Assembly: GCA_043821725.1 (NCBI GenBank) | Contig: JBDRCM010000024.1 | Location: 1-41,943 of the forward strand | Direction of reading: 5' to 3' | DNA from: CAYHSR01 sp043821725 | GTDB taxonomy: Bacteria > Patescibacteriota > Patescibacteriia > Magasanikbacterales > GWA2-37-8 | Length of the DNA: 41,943 nucleotides | In this document: positions 1 to 8,263 of the stretch, piece by piece | Numbering within the stretch: position 1 is the stretch's first letter | How the letters are laid out: every line of letters begins with the position of its first letter | Notes under the pieces: model-generated | The model's input: the letters and a program-made list of their open reading frames with translations, nothing else | Told to the model about the DNA's origin: nothing | The model's database searches: none | Made by a program: the position numbers and the translations under genes

Positions 1-140
1 GCCAAGAGCACAGGGTATCAGGTCAAAAGGCATAATGTCTGCGACTCTACCCCGTGGCAAGACCACGGGGTATTTTACCTGCGCTCGCTCGGAAATGAAA
101 ACAAGTTTTCATTTCTCTCACTTCGCTTGGTAATAAATTA
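1..140 (-). ncRNA. Structured RNA-like repeat, copy 1 (truncated by window edge)
   Basis: Read on the minus strand, the outer stem TTACC/GGTAA (near 134-130 and 79-75) encloses a purine-rich internal loop: CAAGCGAAGTGAGAG on one side and CCGAGCGAGCG on the other. A perfect 10-bp apical stem caps it (93-102 with 105-114). A second hairpin follows at 50-70, CCCCGTGG/CCACGGGG with loop TCTTG. The same loop sequences recur at 24.7 kb and 41.9 kb with different stem sequences. This copy lies immediately after the stop codon of the acidic gene behind thrS, so it would be transcribed as the 3' untranslated region of that operon. The RNA nature is inferred. The element continues past base 1. Confidence 0.6.
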
Positions 141-557
141 TTTTTTTTCAACAACTGTGCTCTCTTTTTGGCTTGGCTTGCCATGTCTATTTTTGAAAAA
201 AACTCTTAATTTATCTATCGCGCTCATGGTTATTTTTGTGTCATCAAGCTCAATCGGGTTGTGGGTTCTGCTTGTTTCATCCTCATCACTGGCATTTGGC
301 GCTGTTTCCGGACTTAACACGCTTGGAGGAGTATAGTTATCCTTGTAAATTACATCCTCCTCTGATCGTGATGTCTTTTCTTCTTCACCTCGGCCTGTTG
401 GAGTAAATAACAATAGTTCTTGATCTTTGTCTCCTGTCTCTTTTACAACATCTTCATCTGTCATGCTATTTGTTCCAGCAAGATTTGGATTCCAAAAGGT
501 ATCATGAGCTTCATCATTATTTTGTTCTTTGGGCATGGGATGATTTTCAGTACTCAT
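138..557 (-). CDS. Small acidic hypothetical protein downstream of thrS
   Basis: A 139-residue protein I do not recognise. It has no signal peptide or membrane segment. Residues 1-105 are rich in Asp, Glu, Asn, Ser and Thr and look disordered. The last 30 residues are basic and contain the only hydrophobic patch (IDKLRVFFKNRHGK). Its ATG lies 3 bases past the thrS stop, so it is almost certainly co-transcribed and translationally coupled with the synthetase. A structured repeat starts right after its stop codon. proS in this window is also followed by a small protein with an acidic front and basic tail. The gene is supported by operon position; function is unknown. Confidence 0.6.
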   Translation of the reverse strand: MSTENHPMPKEQNNDEAHDTFWNPNLAGTNSMTDEDVVKETGDKDQELLLFTPTGRGEEEKTSRSEEDVIYKDNYTPPSVLSPETAPNASDEDETSRTHNPIELDDTKITMSAIDKLRVFFKNRHGKPSQKESTVVEKK

Positions 558-560
558 AAG

Positions 561-2369
561 CTATTTTCTTAAATTTATCTCTTCTTTAATATATCTTATA
601 AACTCGTCTTTGTCCATTGAAAGCTGATCGTCCTGTGCGCGAACCCTTATTGTCCATTTTCCGCCTTCCAATTCCCTGTCCCCAACCACTATAATATATG
701 GTATTTTCTTTTTAGCGGCTTTTCTTACTTTGTTGCCAACTGTTTCATCAGCAGGATCAACATCAACGCGTATCCTATGCTCCATAAACAATTCATTTGC
801 CAATTCATTGGCTTTATCAACATGCTTTTCTGAAACAGGTATTAAGCGGGCTTGCGTTGGAGCCAGCCAAGTTGGAAAAGATCCTGCATAATGTTCAATC
901 AGCAGGCCAATAAAACGCTCAAAAGAACCAAATAATGCTCTGTGTAGCATATATGGCCTTTGCTTTTCTCCTTTTTCATTTGTATAAACCATATCAAACC
1001 TTTCCGGCAAATTAAAATCAAACTGTAAAGTGGAGCACTGCCATTCACGGTTTAAGCAATCCCTGATTTTAAAATCAAGCTTTGGACCGTAAAAAACAGC
1101 TCCGCCAACATCTTTCTGAAAATTCAACTTCTTTTTTAGAGCGATTTTTTCCAGCACTTTTTCCGTAAAATTCCAACCTTCATTAGTACCTGCATATTTG
1201 TTGTCTTGAGGATCGCGAATTGAAAGAAAAACATCAATATCATCTATTTTAAATCCGAATGATTCATAAATAAACAATATAAAATCAATTACTTTTTCCA
1301 ATTCTTCCTCAACTTGATCGGGCCTGCAAATAATATGGGCATCATCCTGCGTGAATCCACGTACCCTTACCAAGCCGGAAAGCTCGCCTTTTTTTTCATA
1401 CCGATAAACCGTTCCACACTCTGCCCAGCGATATGGTAAATCACGATAAGAATGCGGGCTGTCCTTGTATATCCGAACATGAAAAGGGCAATTCATTGGC
1501 TTGAGCAAATATTGCTCTGATTCTTTTGCCTTTTCCAAATTTTGGCTTTCTTTTAATGTCTGCCCGACTTCCAAAACCGGATACATACTTTCATTGTAAA
1601 ATCCCCAATGTCCTGATGTCTCCCACAAATGCCTGTTTCCAATATGCGGACTGCGAACAAGCTTGTATCCGTTTAAAAGATGACTTTCATACCAAAATTC
1701 TTCAATTACGCGCCAAAGCATTGCTCCGTCAGGATGCCATAAAGGCAACCCAAGTCCTACCATTTCATCAACATGGTATAAATCAAGCTCTTTGCCTAAA
1801 CGGCGATGATCTCTTTTTTTTGCTTCTTCCTGCAAAACCAAATATTCATCCAATTCGGATTTGCTATTAAAAGCAATACCATAAATACGAGTGAGCATTT
1901 TGTTTTTTTCATCTCCTTTCCAGTAAGCCCCTGCTATTTTTGTCAGCTTGAACGCGTTTGCATCTATTTCAGAGCTGTTTTTTACATGAGGCCCTTTACA
2001 TAAATTGTCATACCAGTCGGACTTGTAAAAACTAACTGATTTTTCGTCGGCTTCTTGCAGTTCTTGAATAAGCTCGGCCTTGTATAGATCGTTTTTATAA
2101 AAATCAAGCGCTGGTTTAAAATCCATGCTATGTTGGACAAAGTCAATCTTCTGCTTGATTATTTCTTTAATGCGTTTTTCCAACTTAGGCAAAATCTCGT
2201 CTGAAATAGTCATTCCTTCAGGCAAATCATAATCCTGATAAAAACCATCTTCAATAGTCGGCCCGACTCCAAGTCCGGTTTTAGGATAAAACTCTAAAAC
2301 AGCCATGCTCATTAAATGAGATAAAGAATGGCGAATTTTCTCCATTTGCTCATTATTTTCATTTTCCAT
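561..2369 (-). CDS. thrS: Threonyl-tRNA synthetase lacking the TGS domain
   Basis: Charges tRNA-Thr with threonine in the cytoplasm. The 602-residue protein starts directly in the N2 editing domain: zinc-type motif H14-x3-H18, then the LCKGPH segment. The class II core follows, with the zinc cysteine in PMNCPFH, motif 2 around RYEKKGELSGLVRVRGFTQ, the histidine in DDAHI, motif 3 around HRALFGSFERF, and a C-terminal anticodon-binding domain. The roughly 60-residue N-terminal TGS domain of the usual bacterial enzyme is absent. I chose the ATG at 2369 because a longer reading frame beginning with TTG at 2429 would start inside the -35 box of a consensus promoter. No Shine-Dalgarno is visible. 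The acidic gene follows 3 bases downstream. Confidence 0.97.
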   Translation of the reverse strand: MENENNEQMEKIRHSLSHLMSMAVLEFYPKTGLGVGPTIEDGFYQDYDLPEGMTISDEILPKLEKRIKEIIKQKIDFVQHSMDFKPALDFYKNDLYKAELIQELQEADEKSVSFYKSDWYDNLCKGPHVKNSSEIDANAFKLTKIAGAYWKGDEKNKMLTRIYGIAFNSKSELDEYLVLQEEAKKRDHRRLGKELDLYHVDEMVGLGLPLWHPDGAMLWRVIEEFWYESHLLNGYKLVRSPHIGNRHLWETSGHWGFYNESMYPVLEVGQTLKESQNLEKAKESEQYLLKPMNCPFHVRIYKDSPHSYRDLPYRWAECGTVYRYEKKGELSGLVRVRGFTQDDAHIICRPDQVEEELEKVIDFILFIYESFGFKIDDIDVFLSIRDPQDNKYAGTNEGWNFTEKVLEKIALKKKLNFQKDVGGAVFYGPKLDFKIRDCLNREWQCSTLQFDFNLPERFDMVYTNEKGEKQRPYMLHRALFGSFERFIGLLIEHYAGSFPTWLAPTQARLIPVSEKHVDKANELANELFMEHRIRVDVDPADETVGNKVRKAAKKKIPYIIVVGDRELEGGKWTIRVRAQDDQLSMDKDEFIRYIKEEINLRK

Positions 2370-2400
2370 AGATTTTTTTAGTAATTTTTTAAGTAAAATT

Positions 2401-2429
2401 AGTATAACATAATGAATTATCCTTGACAA
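2401..2429 (-). promoter_or_regulatory. thrS promoter
   Basis: On the minus strand TTGTCA (2429-2424), a 17-base spacer and TATACT (2406-2401) form a near-consensus sigma-70 promoter. The predicted start near 2394 gives a leader of about 25 bases. Its -35 box overlaps, on the opposite strand, the TTGACA of the divergent zinc-ribbon gene. Confidence 0.85.
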
Positions 2430-2449
2430 CTCTCTCTCTCTCTGCTATC
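2423..2449 (+). promoter_or_regulatory. Promoter of the 58-aa zinc-ribbon gene
   Basis: TTGACA at 2423-2428 is followed after 15 bases by an extended -10 (TGC then TATCGT, 2444-2449). The spacer contains a CT-dinucleotide run. The -35 hexamer shares five bases with the divergent thrS -35 box. Confidence 0.55.
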
Positions 2450-2495
2450 GTGAAATTGTTAATTCTAAATTCAAACAGACAAAAAGGAGGATTAC

Positions 2496-2672
2496 TTGAA
2501 GTGCAAACACTGTGATAACGAAATGGAAGGTCCACATGGAGCTGGAATCGCCATGGGAGATTCCAACGACGGCGAAGAGGGCGTCTGTATAGGCTGCGTA
2601 ACAGTAAAAGGGCTCGATCTGAACGATCCTCCGCCCGCCAAAGACGCCAAAAAAGAGGAGGTGGCTGGCTGA
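2496..2672 (+). CDS. 58-aa CxxC/CxxC zinc-ribbon protein
   Basis: This short gene begins with TTG at 2496, five bases after a perfect AGGAGG (2485-2490). The protein has two Cys pairs, C3-x2-C6 and C31-x2-C34, the spacing of a minimal zinc ribbon, then a Pro/Lys/Glu tail. It has no membrane segment. It carries its own promoter and a strong terminator and so forms a one-gene transcription unit between thrS and the next minus-strand gene. It uses more G/C-ending codons than its neighbours. Two other tiny zinc-ribbon genes with similar architecture lie at 18.6 and 20.0 kb. Function unknown; nucleic-acid or protein binding is possible. Confidence 0.75.
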   Translation: MKCKHCDNEMEGPHGAGIAMGDSNDGEEGVCIGCVTVKGLDLNDPPPAKDAKKEEVAG

Positions 2673-2691
2673 AAGAAGCACTTCATTAAAA

Positions 2692-2727
2692 AAGGGCTCT
2701 GACACACGTCAGGCCCTTATATTTTTT
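2692..2727. terminator. Bidirectional intrinsic terminator
   Basis: AAGGGC(T)CTGAC - ACAC - GTCAGGCCCTT forms an 11-bp stem with one bulge. A T-rich tract follows on the plus strand and six T residues follow on the minus strand. It can end both the zinc-ribbon gene and the convergent gene ending at 2733. Confidence 0.9.
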
Positions 2728-2732
2728 AAACG

Positions 2733-3893
2733 CTATTTAACATTTTTAACCACTACCTTTATTTTTTCATTAACGCTTGGAGAAGTTCGCATCCATGTTG
2801 GCGAAAATTTTACGTCAACTCCCACGACATGGCTTAGCCCCATTACATATCTTTCTATTTCATCTTTGCTTTTTCCAAAAAAATTAACCGCGGCCAGTTT
2901 GGAAGCATTAGCGTCAAGAGTTACCAACACATCTTGATAAACCGATAAACGGGCGCTCTTATAATCCGGACTGATATTACTCAAGCTTACCTGTGGCTGG
3001 CTTTGCATTGAAAGAATTTTTTCGCTGTCAGTGTCTATTTTTGAACTTATTTCACGGCTGATAAGCGACTGCAGTTCGTTTTGATCATAATAAACAGTGA
3101 GAATCGTACTGGTTCCGCTTACTGTGAAACCGTCAATCTCATCTCCTATTTTTTTATCAGAACTCAATTGCTGATTGCCTATACTCACCACTTTTTCTCT
3201 ATTATTCAAACTGATTGGCGCGCTTGAAGAGCTGGATGAAAACTGCTTTTTCAATTCAGCCAGATAGTTGATCTCGGCCGCGTCAAGATCATCACTTGTT
3301 AAAAATCCAACTTTTCTTACTCCTCCTGAAAACGCTTCCGTGCTTTTGGCATATATTAACTTTTGCTTGGCGTTATTAAGACCTGGTATGGTAAATGAAC
3401 TCGGGCCAATGTCTCCGCTTCCACCCAGCTGGTCAGCATATACTTGCGCCTTGACTGAACCATGAGCAGGCACATTGGCTCTTTCAGACAAGCGAAACAG
3501 CACACCATCATCAGTAAGCAAACGAGTTGTTTTCACCAGTGGCTGACCAATCCCTGAATCATTTATTAAAATAACCTCTCCAACGGCAGTTCCCTCAACA
3601 ATTTTACTTCCGCTTGGATAAAATTTCTTGGACCAAGCATATTCAGTGCTGGATATTGAGCCGCTGATTCCGGATATCAAACCGGTTCCGGACACTGAAC
3701 CAACTTCAACTGAAATATTTATATTTTTATTGTCGCTTTTAGCTGCAATCAGAATCGTCGCTTTTTTGGCAGTGAAAAAAATAACAATAGCCAAAAGGGC
3801 AATTGTCAGAAATAGAAAAGTAATAGCGATTGTTTTGTAAAAACGCACCGGCGGTTCTGGCGACATTTTAGTGCTTATGCGTCTCGTTATCAT
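2733..3893 (-). CDS. Membrane-anchored extracytoplasmic protein of unknown function
   Basis: A 386-residue protein with a short basic cytoplasmic tail, one transmembrane helix at about residues 17-40 (ITFLFLTIALLAIVIFF), and a large outside domain. The segment around LLTDDGVLFRLSERANVPA, followed by a Gly-rich SGDIGPSSFTIPGLN stretch, recalls baseplate-J-like and Patescibacteria surface proteins, but I cannot assign a family firmly. The start is the ATG at 3893. A longer frame begins with TTG at 3971, upstream of a TATAAT box whose predicted transcript starts near 3912. It sits downstream of the pilB-like gene and has its own promoter. The shared terminator lies just after it. Confidence 0.75.
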   Translation of the reverse strand: MITRRISTKMSPEPPVRFYKTIAITFLFLTIALLAIVIFFTAKKATILIAAKSDNKNINISVEVGSVSGTGLISGISGSISSTEYAWSKKFYPSGSKIVEGTAVGEVILINDSGIGQPLVKTTRLLTDDGVLFRLSERANVPAHGSVKAQVYADQLGGSGDIGPSSFTIPGLNNAKQKLIYAKSTEAFSGGVRKVGFLTSDDLDAAEINYLAELKKQFSSSSSSAPISLNNREKVVSIGNQQLSSDKKIGDEIDGFTVSGTSTILTVYYDQNELQSLISREISSKIDTDSEKILSMQSQPQVSLSNISPDYKSARLSVYQDVLVTLDANASKLAAVNFFGKSKDEIERYVMGLSHVVGVDVKFSPTWMRTSPSVNEKIKVVVKNVK

Positions 3894-3918
3894 AGAAATT
3901 TGGTAATTTAGCTTTTTT

Positions 3919-3946
3919 ATTATATCACATTTTGCAATAGACCCAA
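3919..3946 (-). promoter_or_regulatory. Promoter of the membrane-anchored gene
   Basis: On the minus strand TATAAT occupies 3924-3919, preceded by TGA (extended -10 type). A weak TTGGGT lies 16 bases upstream. The predicted leader is about 20 bases with no Shine-Dalgarno. Confidence 0.6.
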
Positions 3947-4006
3947 AATTGCCTAAAGTGAACAAAGACAATTTTCATCTAATTAATAATATTTTTTAAT
4001 ATTTTT

Positions 4007-5719
4007 CTACTCCGTCACTCTAAACACCTCATGAACGGAAGTTATCTTGTCCAATGCCTTTAAAATCCCGTCTTGAACCATAGTAACCATTCCATTTGAT
4101 ATTGCCAAATCTTCCAGAGCATATTCGGAAACCTGCCCGCTTAAAATATTTTCTTCAATTTCCTTGTTCACAATCATTATCTCATAAATTCCTATTCTTC
4201 CTTTGTATCCAAGACCACTGCACTGCTCGCATCCACTCCCTTTATAAAACAGCATATTATCAATATCAACTTTTTCTTTTTCATCCTTCGGCATTTTATC
4301 CAAAATGTCCTTTATTCTCTTCAATAATTCATCGTCAATTTTGTCTTGAACAACGCAATTTGGACAAATTTTCCTCACAAGCCGCTGTCCGATTATTGAA
4401 TTAAGCGCTGGCGACAACAAAAATGATTTTACGCCCATTGATAAAAATCGCGGAATGGCGCCTGCCGCATTATTAGTATGAATTGTTGATAACATAAGAT
4501 GACCTGTAAGAGCGGCCTGTATTGATATTTCAGCTGTTTCCAAGTCCCGTATTTCACCAACCATACAAATATCAGGATCTTGGCGGAGTAATGATCGAAG
4601 CCCCTTTGCGAATGTATAGCCGCGCTCAATATCCACCTGGCTTTGGTTTATGCCTTCTGTTCTAATTTCAACGGGATCCTCCAAAGTTATTATCTTAACT
4701 CCGGGCTTATTTAATAAATTAAGGATTGAGTACATTGTTGTGGTTTTTCCTGAACCAGTAGGACCTGTGGTGATTATCATTCCATTAGGCCTTTCAATTT
4801 CGCGCTTTAGCCGGACATAAGCTGAATCGCGCAAACCAAGCTGGTCAAAACCAACCCTCTCAGCCCCGCTGTAAAGAATTCTCATTACCACGCTCTCGCC
4901 GAAAACAGTTGGCATGGTTGAAACACGAATATCCAAACTCTGTTTTTCCATTTTTAAACTCACTCTTCCGTCTTGCGGGCGATCGGTTATGTTTATTTTC
5001 AACATTGCCAATAGCTTAATACGCGAGACGAATTTTTTCCACTGATCTCTTGGAAGGTTTGCCACATCATGCAAAACTCCGTCAATCCTATAGCGTACAA
5101 CTATTCCGCTTTCTTCAGCTTCAACATGCACGTCTGAAGCTCGCACTTTCAAAGCCGCGGCAGTCATTAAAGTTAATATGTCAGTAATGGAAACATTGGC
5201 AAAATGGGCGGATAAATCCCTGAAATCTGTTATTTCAGACTGGTATTTCAGCAAGTCCTTTTCGCTGATAATAATATCCTTGCTGATTGGTTTTACTATC
5301 GGAAGATTTTTATACAAAGAAATCACCTTTTGAAAACTGTTTTCTGAAATCAAGTACGTGGCAACATGGGCGTGCTTTCTCTCGCCTATTTGAAAAGCCA
5401 GCTCTTCAATATTTTTATTAAAATCAACGCATCCGATACGCACCTCTTCAGGAGTATAAAAAAAACAAACTGCTTTTTTTTCTCTTGCTTGTTCTTCGCT
5501 TATTGTTCTCAACGCCTCACTGCTTACTGGAAAAGAAGCCAGATCAATATGTGGCAAGCCGATTTTAGCGGCGCTATTTATTACTTCTATTTCCTTTGCG
5601 CTTAAATCCATTTGATTGATCTTGTCTTTGAATTTGGAAGTTGCGCTTTCTTTGTCTTGCTTTGCGCTTTGATCGTCTTCATCTTTCAAAAGAGATTGTA
5701 TTGTTGGAAAATCCGACAT
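4007..5719 (-). CDS. pilB: Type IV pilus / type II secretion assembly ATPase (PilB/GspE)
   Basis: Hexameric cytoplasmic ATPase that powers pilus extension or pseudopilus assembly. The 570-residue protein has an N-terminal GspE-like domain (about 40-150). The core carries Walker A GPTGSGKTT (319-327), an Asp box near ITLEDPVEI (344-352), Walker B DICMVGEIRD (383-392) and a His box TGHLMLSTIHTN (405-416). A tetracysteine zinc site follows (C452-x2-C455 and a later CEQC). Length and motif order are typical for PilB/GspE. Its substrates may be the pseudopilins at 14-18 kb. The pilin-like array at 6.8-11.7 kb belongs to a different (T4SS-type) family. The gene lies 52 bases after the preceding membrane gene and may share its transcript. 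Confidence 0.95.
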   Translation of the reverse strand: MSDFPTIQSLLKDEDDQSAKQDKESATSKFKDKINQMDLSAKEIEVINSAAKIGLPHIDLASFPVSSEALRTISEEQAREKKAVCFFYTPEEVRIGCVDFNKNIEELAFQIGERKHAHVATYLISENSFQKVISLYKNLPIVKPISKDIIISEKDLLKYQSEITDFRDLSAHFANVSITDILTLMTAAALKVRASDVHVEAEESGIVVRYRIDGVLHDVANLPRDQWKKFVSRIKLLAMLKINITDRPQDGRVSLKMEKQSLDIRVSTMPTVFGESVVMRILYSGAERVGFDQLGLRDSAYVRLKREIERPNGMIITTGPTGSGKTTTMYSILNLLNKPGVKIITLEDPVEIRTEGINQSQVDIERGYTFAKGLRSLLRQDPDICMVGEIRDLETAEISIQAALTGHLMLSTIHTNNAAGAIPRFLSMGVKSFLLSPALNSIIGQRLVRKICPNCVVQDKIDDELLKRIKDILDKMPKDEKEKVDIDNMLFYKGSGCEQCSGLGYKGRIGIYEIMIVNKEIEENILSGQVSEYALEDLAISNGMVTMVQDGILKALDKITSVHEVFRVTE

Positions 5720-5771
5720 AATTATTCACTGTAATTAGAAGCCCACTTATACTGCGGCTTGTTGCAGGGGT

Positions 5772-6740
5772 TTATTTTTTGAACATTTTTCGCGCGTAAT
5801 GCACAAGCCGGCTGATTACGCCCTCTTTGTGCATTTTTACAAATAGATAAATCCATGCTCCTGTATTAAAGACGTTATAAACAGAGCCGACAACAACAAT
5901 AAGCAGAAGCCATAATATTATTCCGCACACAAATCCAAAAATTGCAAGAGGCGTAAGATTCAAAACGGCCGCAACTATCCAGATAACAACAACTGGCAAA
6001 AAAGCTATTAATAGAGAACAAACCGCAACAATGAACAAAAGCAGGTTCAAGAACATCATTATAATGCCCACTTCAAGGGAAACCAAAACATGATCGCTTA
6101 ACAATCTAAAAGCGCGGCCTATGGAATCTACAACATTGAACTTGCCGATTATTGCATAGCCAAGAGAATAAACATACACAATTGAAACAAATATATAGGC
6201 AAGCAAAATCAAACCAATAAGCAGGCCAAAAACATAATTCAGTGAAGAATTTAGGTTTATGTCGGATATTCTTAATAACACGATTGTTATGCCAACCAAA
6301 AAAACCAACGTAAGCTTGTAAAGCACGTTTATTCCAAACACCTGCCAGAATCTCTGCACGCCTTTATGCCATGCTTTTGACAAATCAGTAAACTTCTTTT
6401 TTTCAAAATTAGCCGCCAGATAATATACAAGAGCGGATTGGGCTGATATTGCAACAAATACCACACCGACAAAAATTATCAGCATGATTACTCCGAGCCA
6501 GACAAATCCCATAATATTCTTCCAGCTAAAATCCGCAAAAGACGTCAGAACATCAGTACCGGCCCAAGACAAAGATGTTACTGTGCCATGCTTGCATAAA
6601 AACCAAACACGTGAAAAAAAGCTACTCAATCCGAACTGACCCAACAAAGCGGCAAGCAGTCCCAAGACCCACAATGATTTATGCTTCCATGCGATTGACC
6701 ATGAATTGGTAATGGCATTTTCATAAGTTGGCTCTTTCAT
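5772..6740 (-). CDS. Polytopic membrane protein of unknown function
   Basis: A 322-residue integral membrane protein with about six hydrophobic segments. The start is MKEPTYENAITNSWSIAWKH, a soluble stretch before the first helix, an arrangement seen in DUF975/GlpQ-M-like membrane proteins of Gram-positive and CPR bacteria. No catalytic motif is visible. The C-terminus (HYARKMFKK) is basic and probably cytoplasmic. It has its own extended -10 promoter and lies between the pilin array terminator and pilB. A role beside the pilus genes is guilt by association only. Confidence 0.8.
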   Translation of the reverse strand: MKEPTYENAITNSWSIAWKHKSLWVLGLLAALLGQFGLSSFFSRVWFLCKHGTVTSLSWAGTDVLTSFADFSWKNIMGFVWLGVIMLIIFVGVVFVAISAQSALVYYLAANFEKKKFTDLSKAWHKGVQRFWQVFGINVLYKLTLVFLVGITIVLLRISDINLNSSLNYVFGLLIGLILLAYIFVSIVYVYSLGYAIIGKFNVVDSIGRAFRLLSDHVLVSLEVGIIMMFLNLLLFIVAVCSLLIAFLPVVVIWIVAAVLNLTPLAIFGFVCGIILWLLLIVVVGSVYNVFNTGAWIYLFVKMHKEGVISRLVHYARKMFKK

Positions 6741-6793
6741 ATTACAATTATTAAAAAATTATGACTAAAATTAAGCATTGCGCTTCATTTATT

Positions 6794-6802
6794 ATTATAG
6801 CA
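6794..6802 (-). promoter_or_regulatory. Extended -10 promoter of the polytopic membrane gene
   Basis: On the minus strand TGC-TATAAT (6802-6794) stands directly behind the T-tract of the upstream terminator, so termination and re-initiation are back to back. No clear -35 is seen. Confidence 0.6.
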
Positions 6803-6829
6803 TAAAAAAACCCCTCAAGCGAGGGGTTT
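6803..6829 (-). terminator. Terminator of the pilin array
   Basis: AAACCCCTC - AAGC - GAGGGGTTT is a perfect 9-bp hairpin. Read on the minus strand it is followed by seven T residues, a textbook intrinsic terminator for the array ending at 6848. Confidence 0.93.
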
Positions 6830-6847
6830 ACTTTTTAATCTGGCTTT

Positions 6848-7327
6848 TTATGGCGTCTGAATATATGTTGGCTGAACATAAATGCTTCCGGCCGGGTTAT
6901 CAAAATAATTAAAGGCAATCCTGGCGGCAAACCAAGTAATGGAATAAGCTGATAAAATAATGATCAGCCCTATTACCGCGCGCTTAAGCAATTTTTTTGA
7001 CTTTTCTATTTGCTCTTCATTGCCTCCGGCAGTCATCCATAAAAATCCGGCGTAAATTGTAAGCACAAAAAATATTACGCCCAAAGTGCTCAAAATAACC
7101 TTTATACCCAGCGATACTGTGATTCGCGGGTCAACTGCCTTTCCATATCCTGCTCCTTTTTGGCCGGCAGCTGCTTTCAACTGCGCATCAACTTGAGATC
7201 CAAGGCCTTGTGTTTGAGCTGGTGTAGTTCCATTTGCGGCATTTGCCATACCAACCGCGCCAACAAACAATAAAATCATTGTTATTATAATGGCTGATTT
7301 GATTGTTATTGTAGAGCATTTAAACAT
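6848..7327 (-). CDS. T4SS-pilin-like (Mbov_0395/TrbC-type) membrane protein 1
   Basis: A 159-residue protein with a signal-like N-terminal helix (1-30, ending ANA), an Ala/Gln/Gly-rich spacer, and two helices at about 76-98 and 113-135. A short charged loop containing WMTAGGNEEQIEK joins the helices. That helix-loop-helix signature is characteristic of the TrbC/VirB2-like 'pilin-like conjugal transfer' family common in Patescibacteria. It is the last gene of the nine-gene array and is followed by the terminator. The likely role is as a structural subunit of a filament or transfer channel in the cell envelope; that is family inference. Confidence 0.85.
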   Translation of the reverse strand: MFKCSTITIKSAIIITMILLFVGAVGMANAANGTTPAQTQGLGSQVDAQLKAAAGQKGAGYGKAVDPRITVSLGIKVILSTLGVIFFVLTIYAGFLWMTAGGNEEQIEKSKKLLKRAVIGLIIILSAYSITWFAARIAFNYFDNPAGSIYVQPTYIQTP

Positions 7328-7339
7328 AAAAAATAATTT

Positions 7340-7831
7340 TTACCAAAAATTATTCCAAAACTGTCCTGCGGCTTCATGAAAAGTCGTGCCTGCCTCAACC
7401 CAATTATTGTTGGATCCGCCAGCTCCTCCGGCAGAACTTCCGGATGAACCAATTACAAATATAGCGCTCAAAACAAAGACCGTAATGCTGTATGATGTCA
7501 CAACAATTATTAAACCGATGAGGGAGGTGCGAAAAATCTTTATTGCTTTTTCAACGCTTTCCTCTTTTCCGCCTGCTGTCATCCACAATAAACCGGCATA
7601 AACTGTAAGGGCTAAAAATACTGTGCCGACCATGGCTAAAACGCTTTTAATTATTTTGCCAACGGTCTGAGATAAAGTTGTGTCAGTAACAGCTGTATCA
7701 AAACCGGCTGTCTGTCCGACCAATGGTATAAATTCATTAATATTTGGAGCCGCATTAGCGCAAACTGCCAAAGCAAATAAAAATACAACCATTATGCTTG
7801 CAACTGTTATTTTGGTTGTTGTTATTTTCAT
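7340..7831 (-). CDS. T4SS-pilin-like membrane protein 2
   Basis: 163 residues: signal-like segment (1-27, ends CANA), a helix around residue 60-85, the loop WMTAGGKEESVEK, a second helix, and a Gly/Ser/Asn-rich C-terminus (GSSGSSAGGAGGSNNNW) that its paralogues lack. It starts 12 bases upstream of the next array member, consistent with one transcript. The variable tail suggests exposure outside the membrane. Subfunction relative to the other eight copies is unknown. Confidence 0.85.
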   Translation of the reverse strand: MKITTTKITVASIMVVFLFALAVCANAAPNINEFIPLVGQTAGFDTAVTDTTLSQTVGKIIKSVLAMVGTVFLALTVYAGLLWMTAGGKEESVEKAIKIFRTSLIGLIIVVTSYSITVFVLSAIFVIGSSGSSAGGAGGSNNNWVEAGTTFHEAAGQFWNNFW

Positions 7832-7840
7832 ATTTTTTGC

Positions 7841-8254
7841 TTATGGTTTTTTGGTTGCTGTCGCTGGAGTTTGCGTTGGCGTTGTTTGAGCCGCACCCAT
7901 TCTTGTAGTTACAAAATATGTAATGGCATAAGCAGACATTACAATAAAAAGACCCACTATGCTCGCCTTGATTATTTTTACGGCTTTTTCAACCTGCTCT
8001 TCCTTGCCTTGGGCTGTCATCCATAAAATCCCAGAGTAGACCATTAAAACAAGAAAAATCGTTCCAACCAAAGAAAGAGCTGTCTTGATTATTGAACCCA
8101 CAGCAGTATCCAATGAGGAAAAGCTTCCACTTTGCACGCCTGTTTGCTTAGTTGCTGTCTGAAGATTTCCCAAAGCATCATTCAAATTTGCCGCTGAAAC
8201 CGCAAAAGGGCTTAATGCTATTAAAAACGCAATTGTTAATATAATTTTTTTCAT
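7841..8254 (-). CDS. T4SS-pilin-like membrane protein 3
   Basis: 137 residues, one of the shortest members. Signal peptide about 1-21 ending VSAA, a short spacer, a helix near 55-75, the loop WMTAQGKEEQVEK, a second helix, and a Thr/Pro/Lys-rich tail. Only 9 bases separate it from the following array gene. It is assigned by the conserved helix-loop-helix shared with its neighbours. Confidence 0.85.
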   Translation of the reverse strand: MKKIILTIAFLIALSPFAVSAANLNDALGNLQTATKQTGVQSGSFSSLDTAVGSIIKTALSLVGTIFLVLMVYSGILWMTAQGKEEQVEKAVKIIKASIVGLFIVMSAYAITYFVTTRMGAAQTTPTQTPATATKKP

Positions 8255-8263
8255 AAAAACAAA

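Noticed and set aside
2445..2707. Minus-strand frames of 86 and 71 codons over the small zinc-ribbon gene
   Set aside because: The plus-strand 58-aa frame has AGGAGG, paired cysteines and correct promoter/terminator placement; the opposite frames have none of these.
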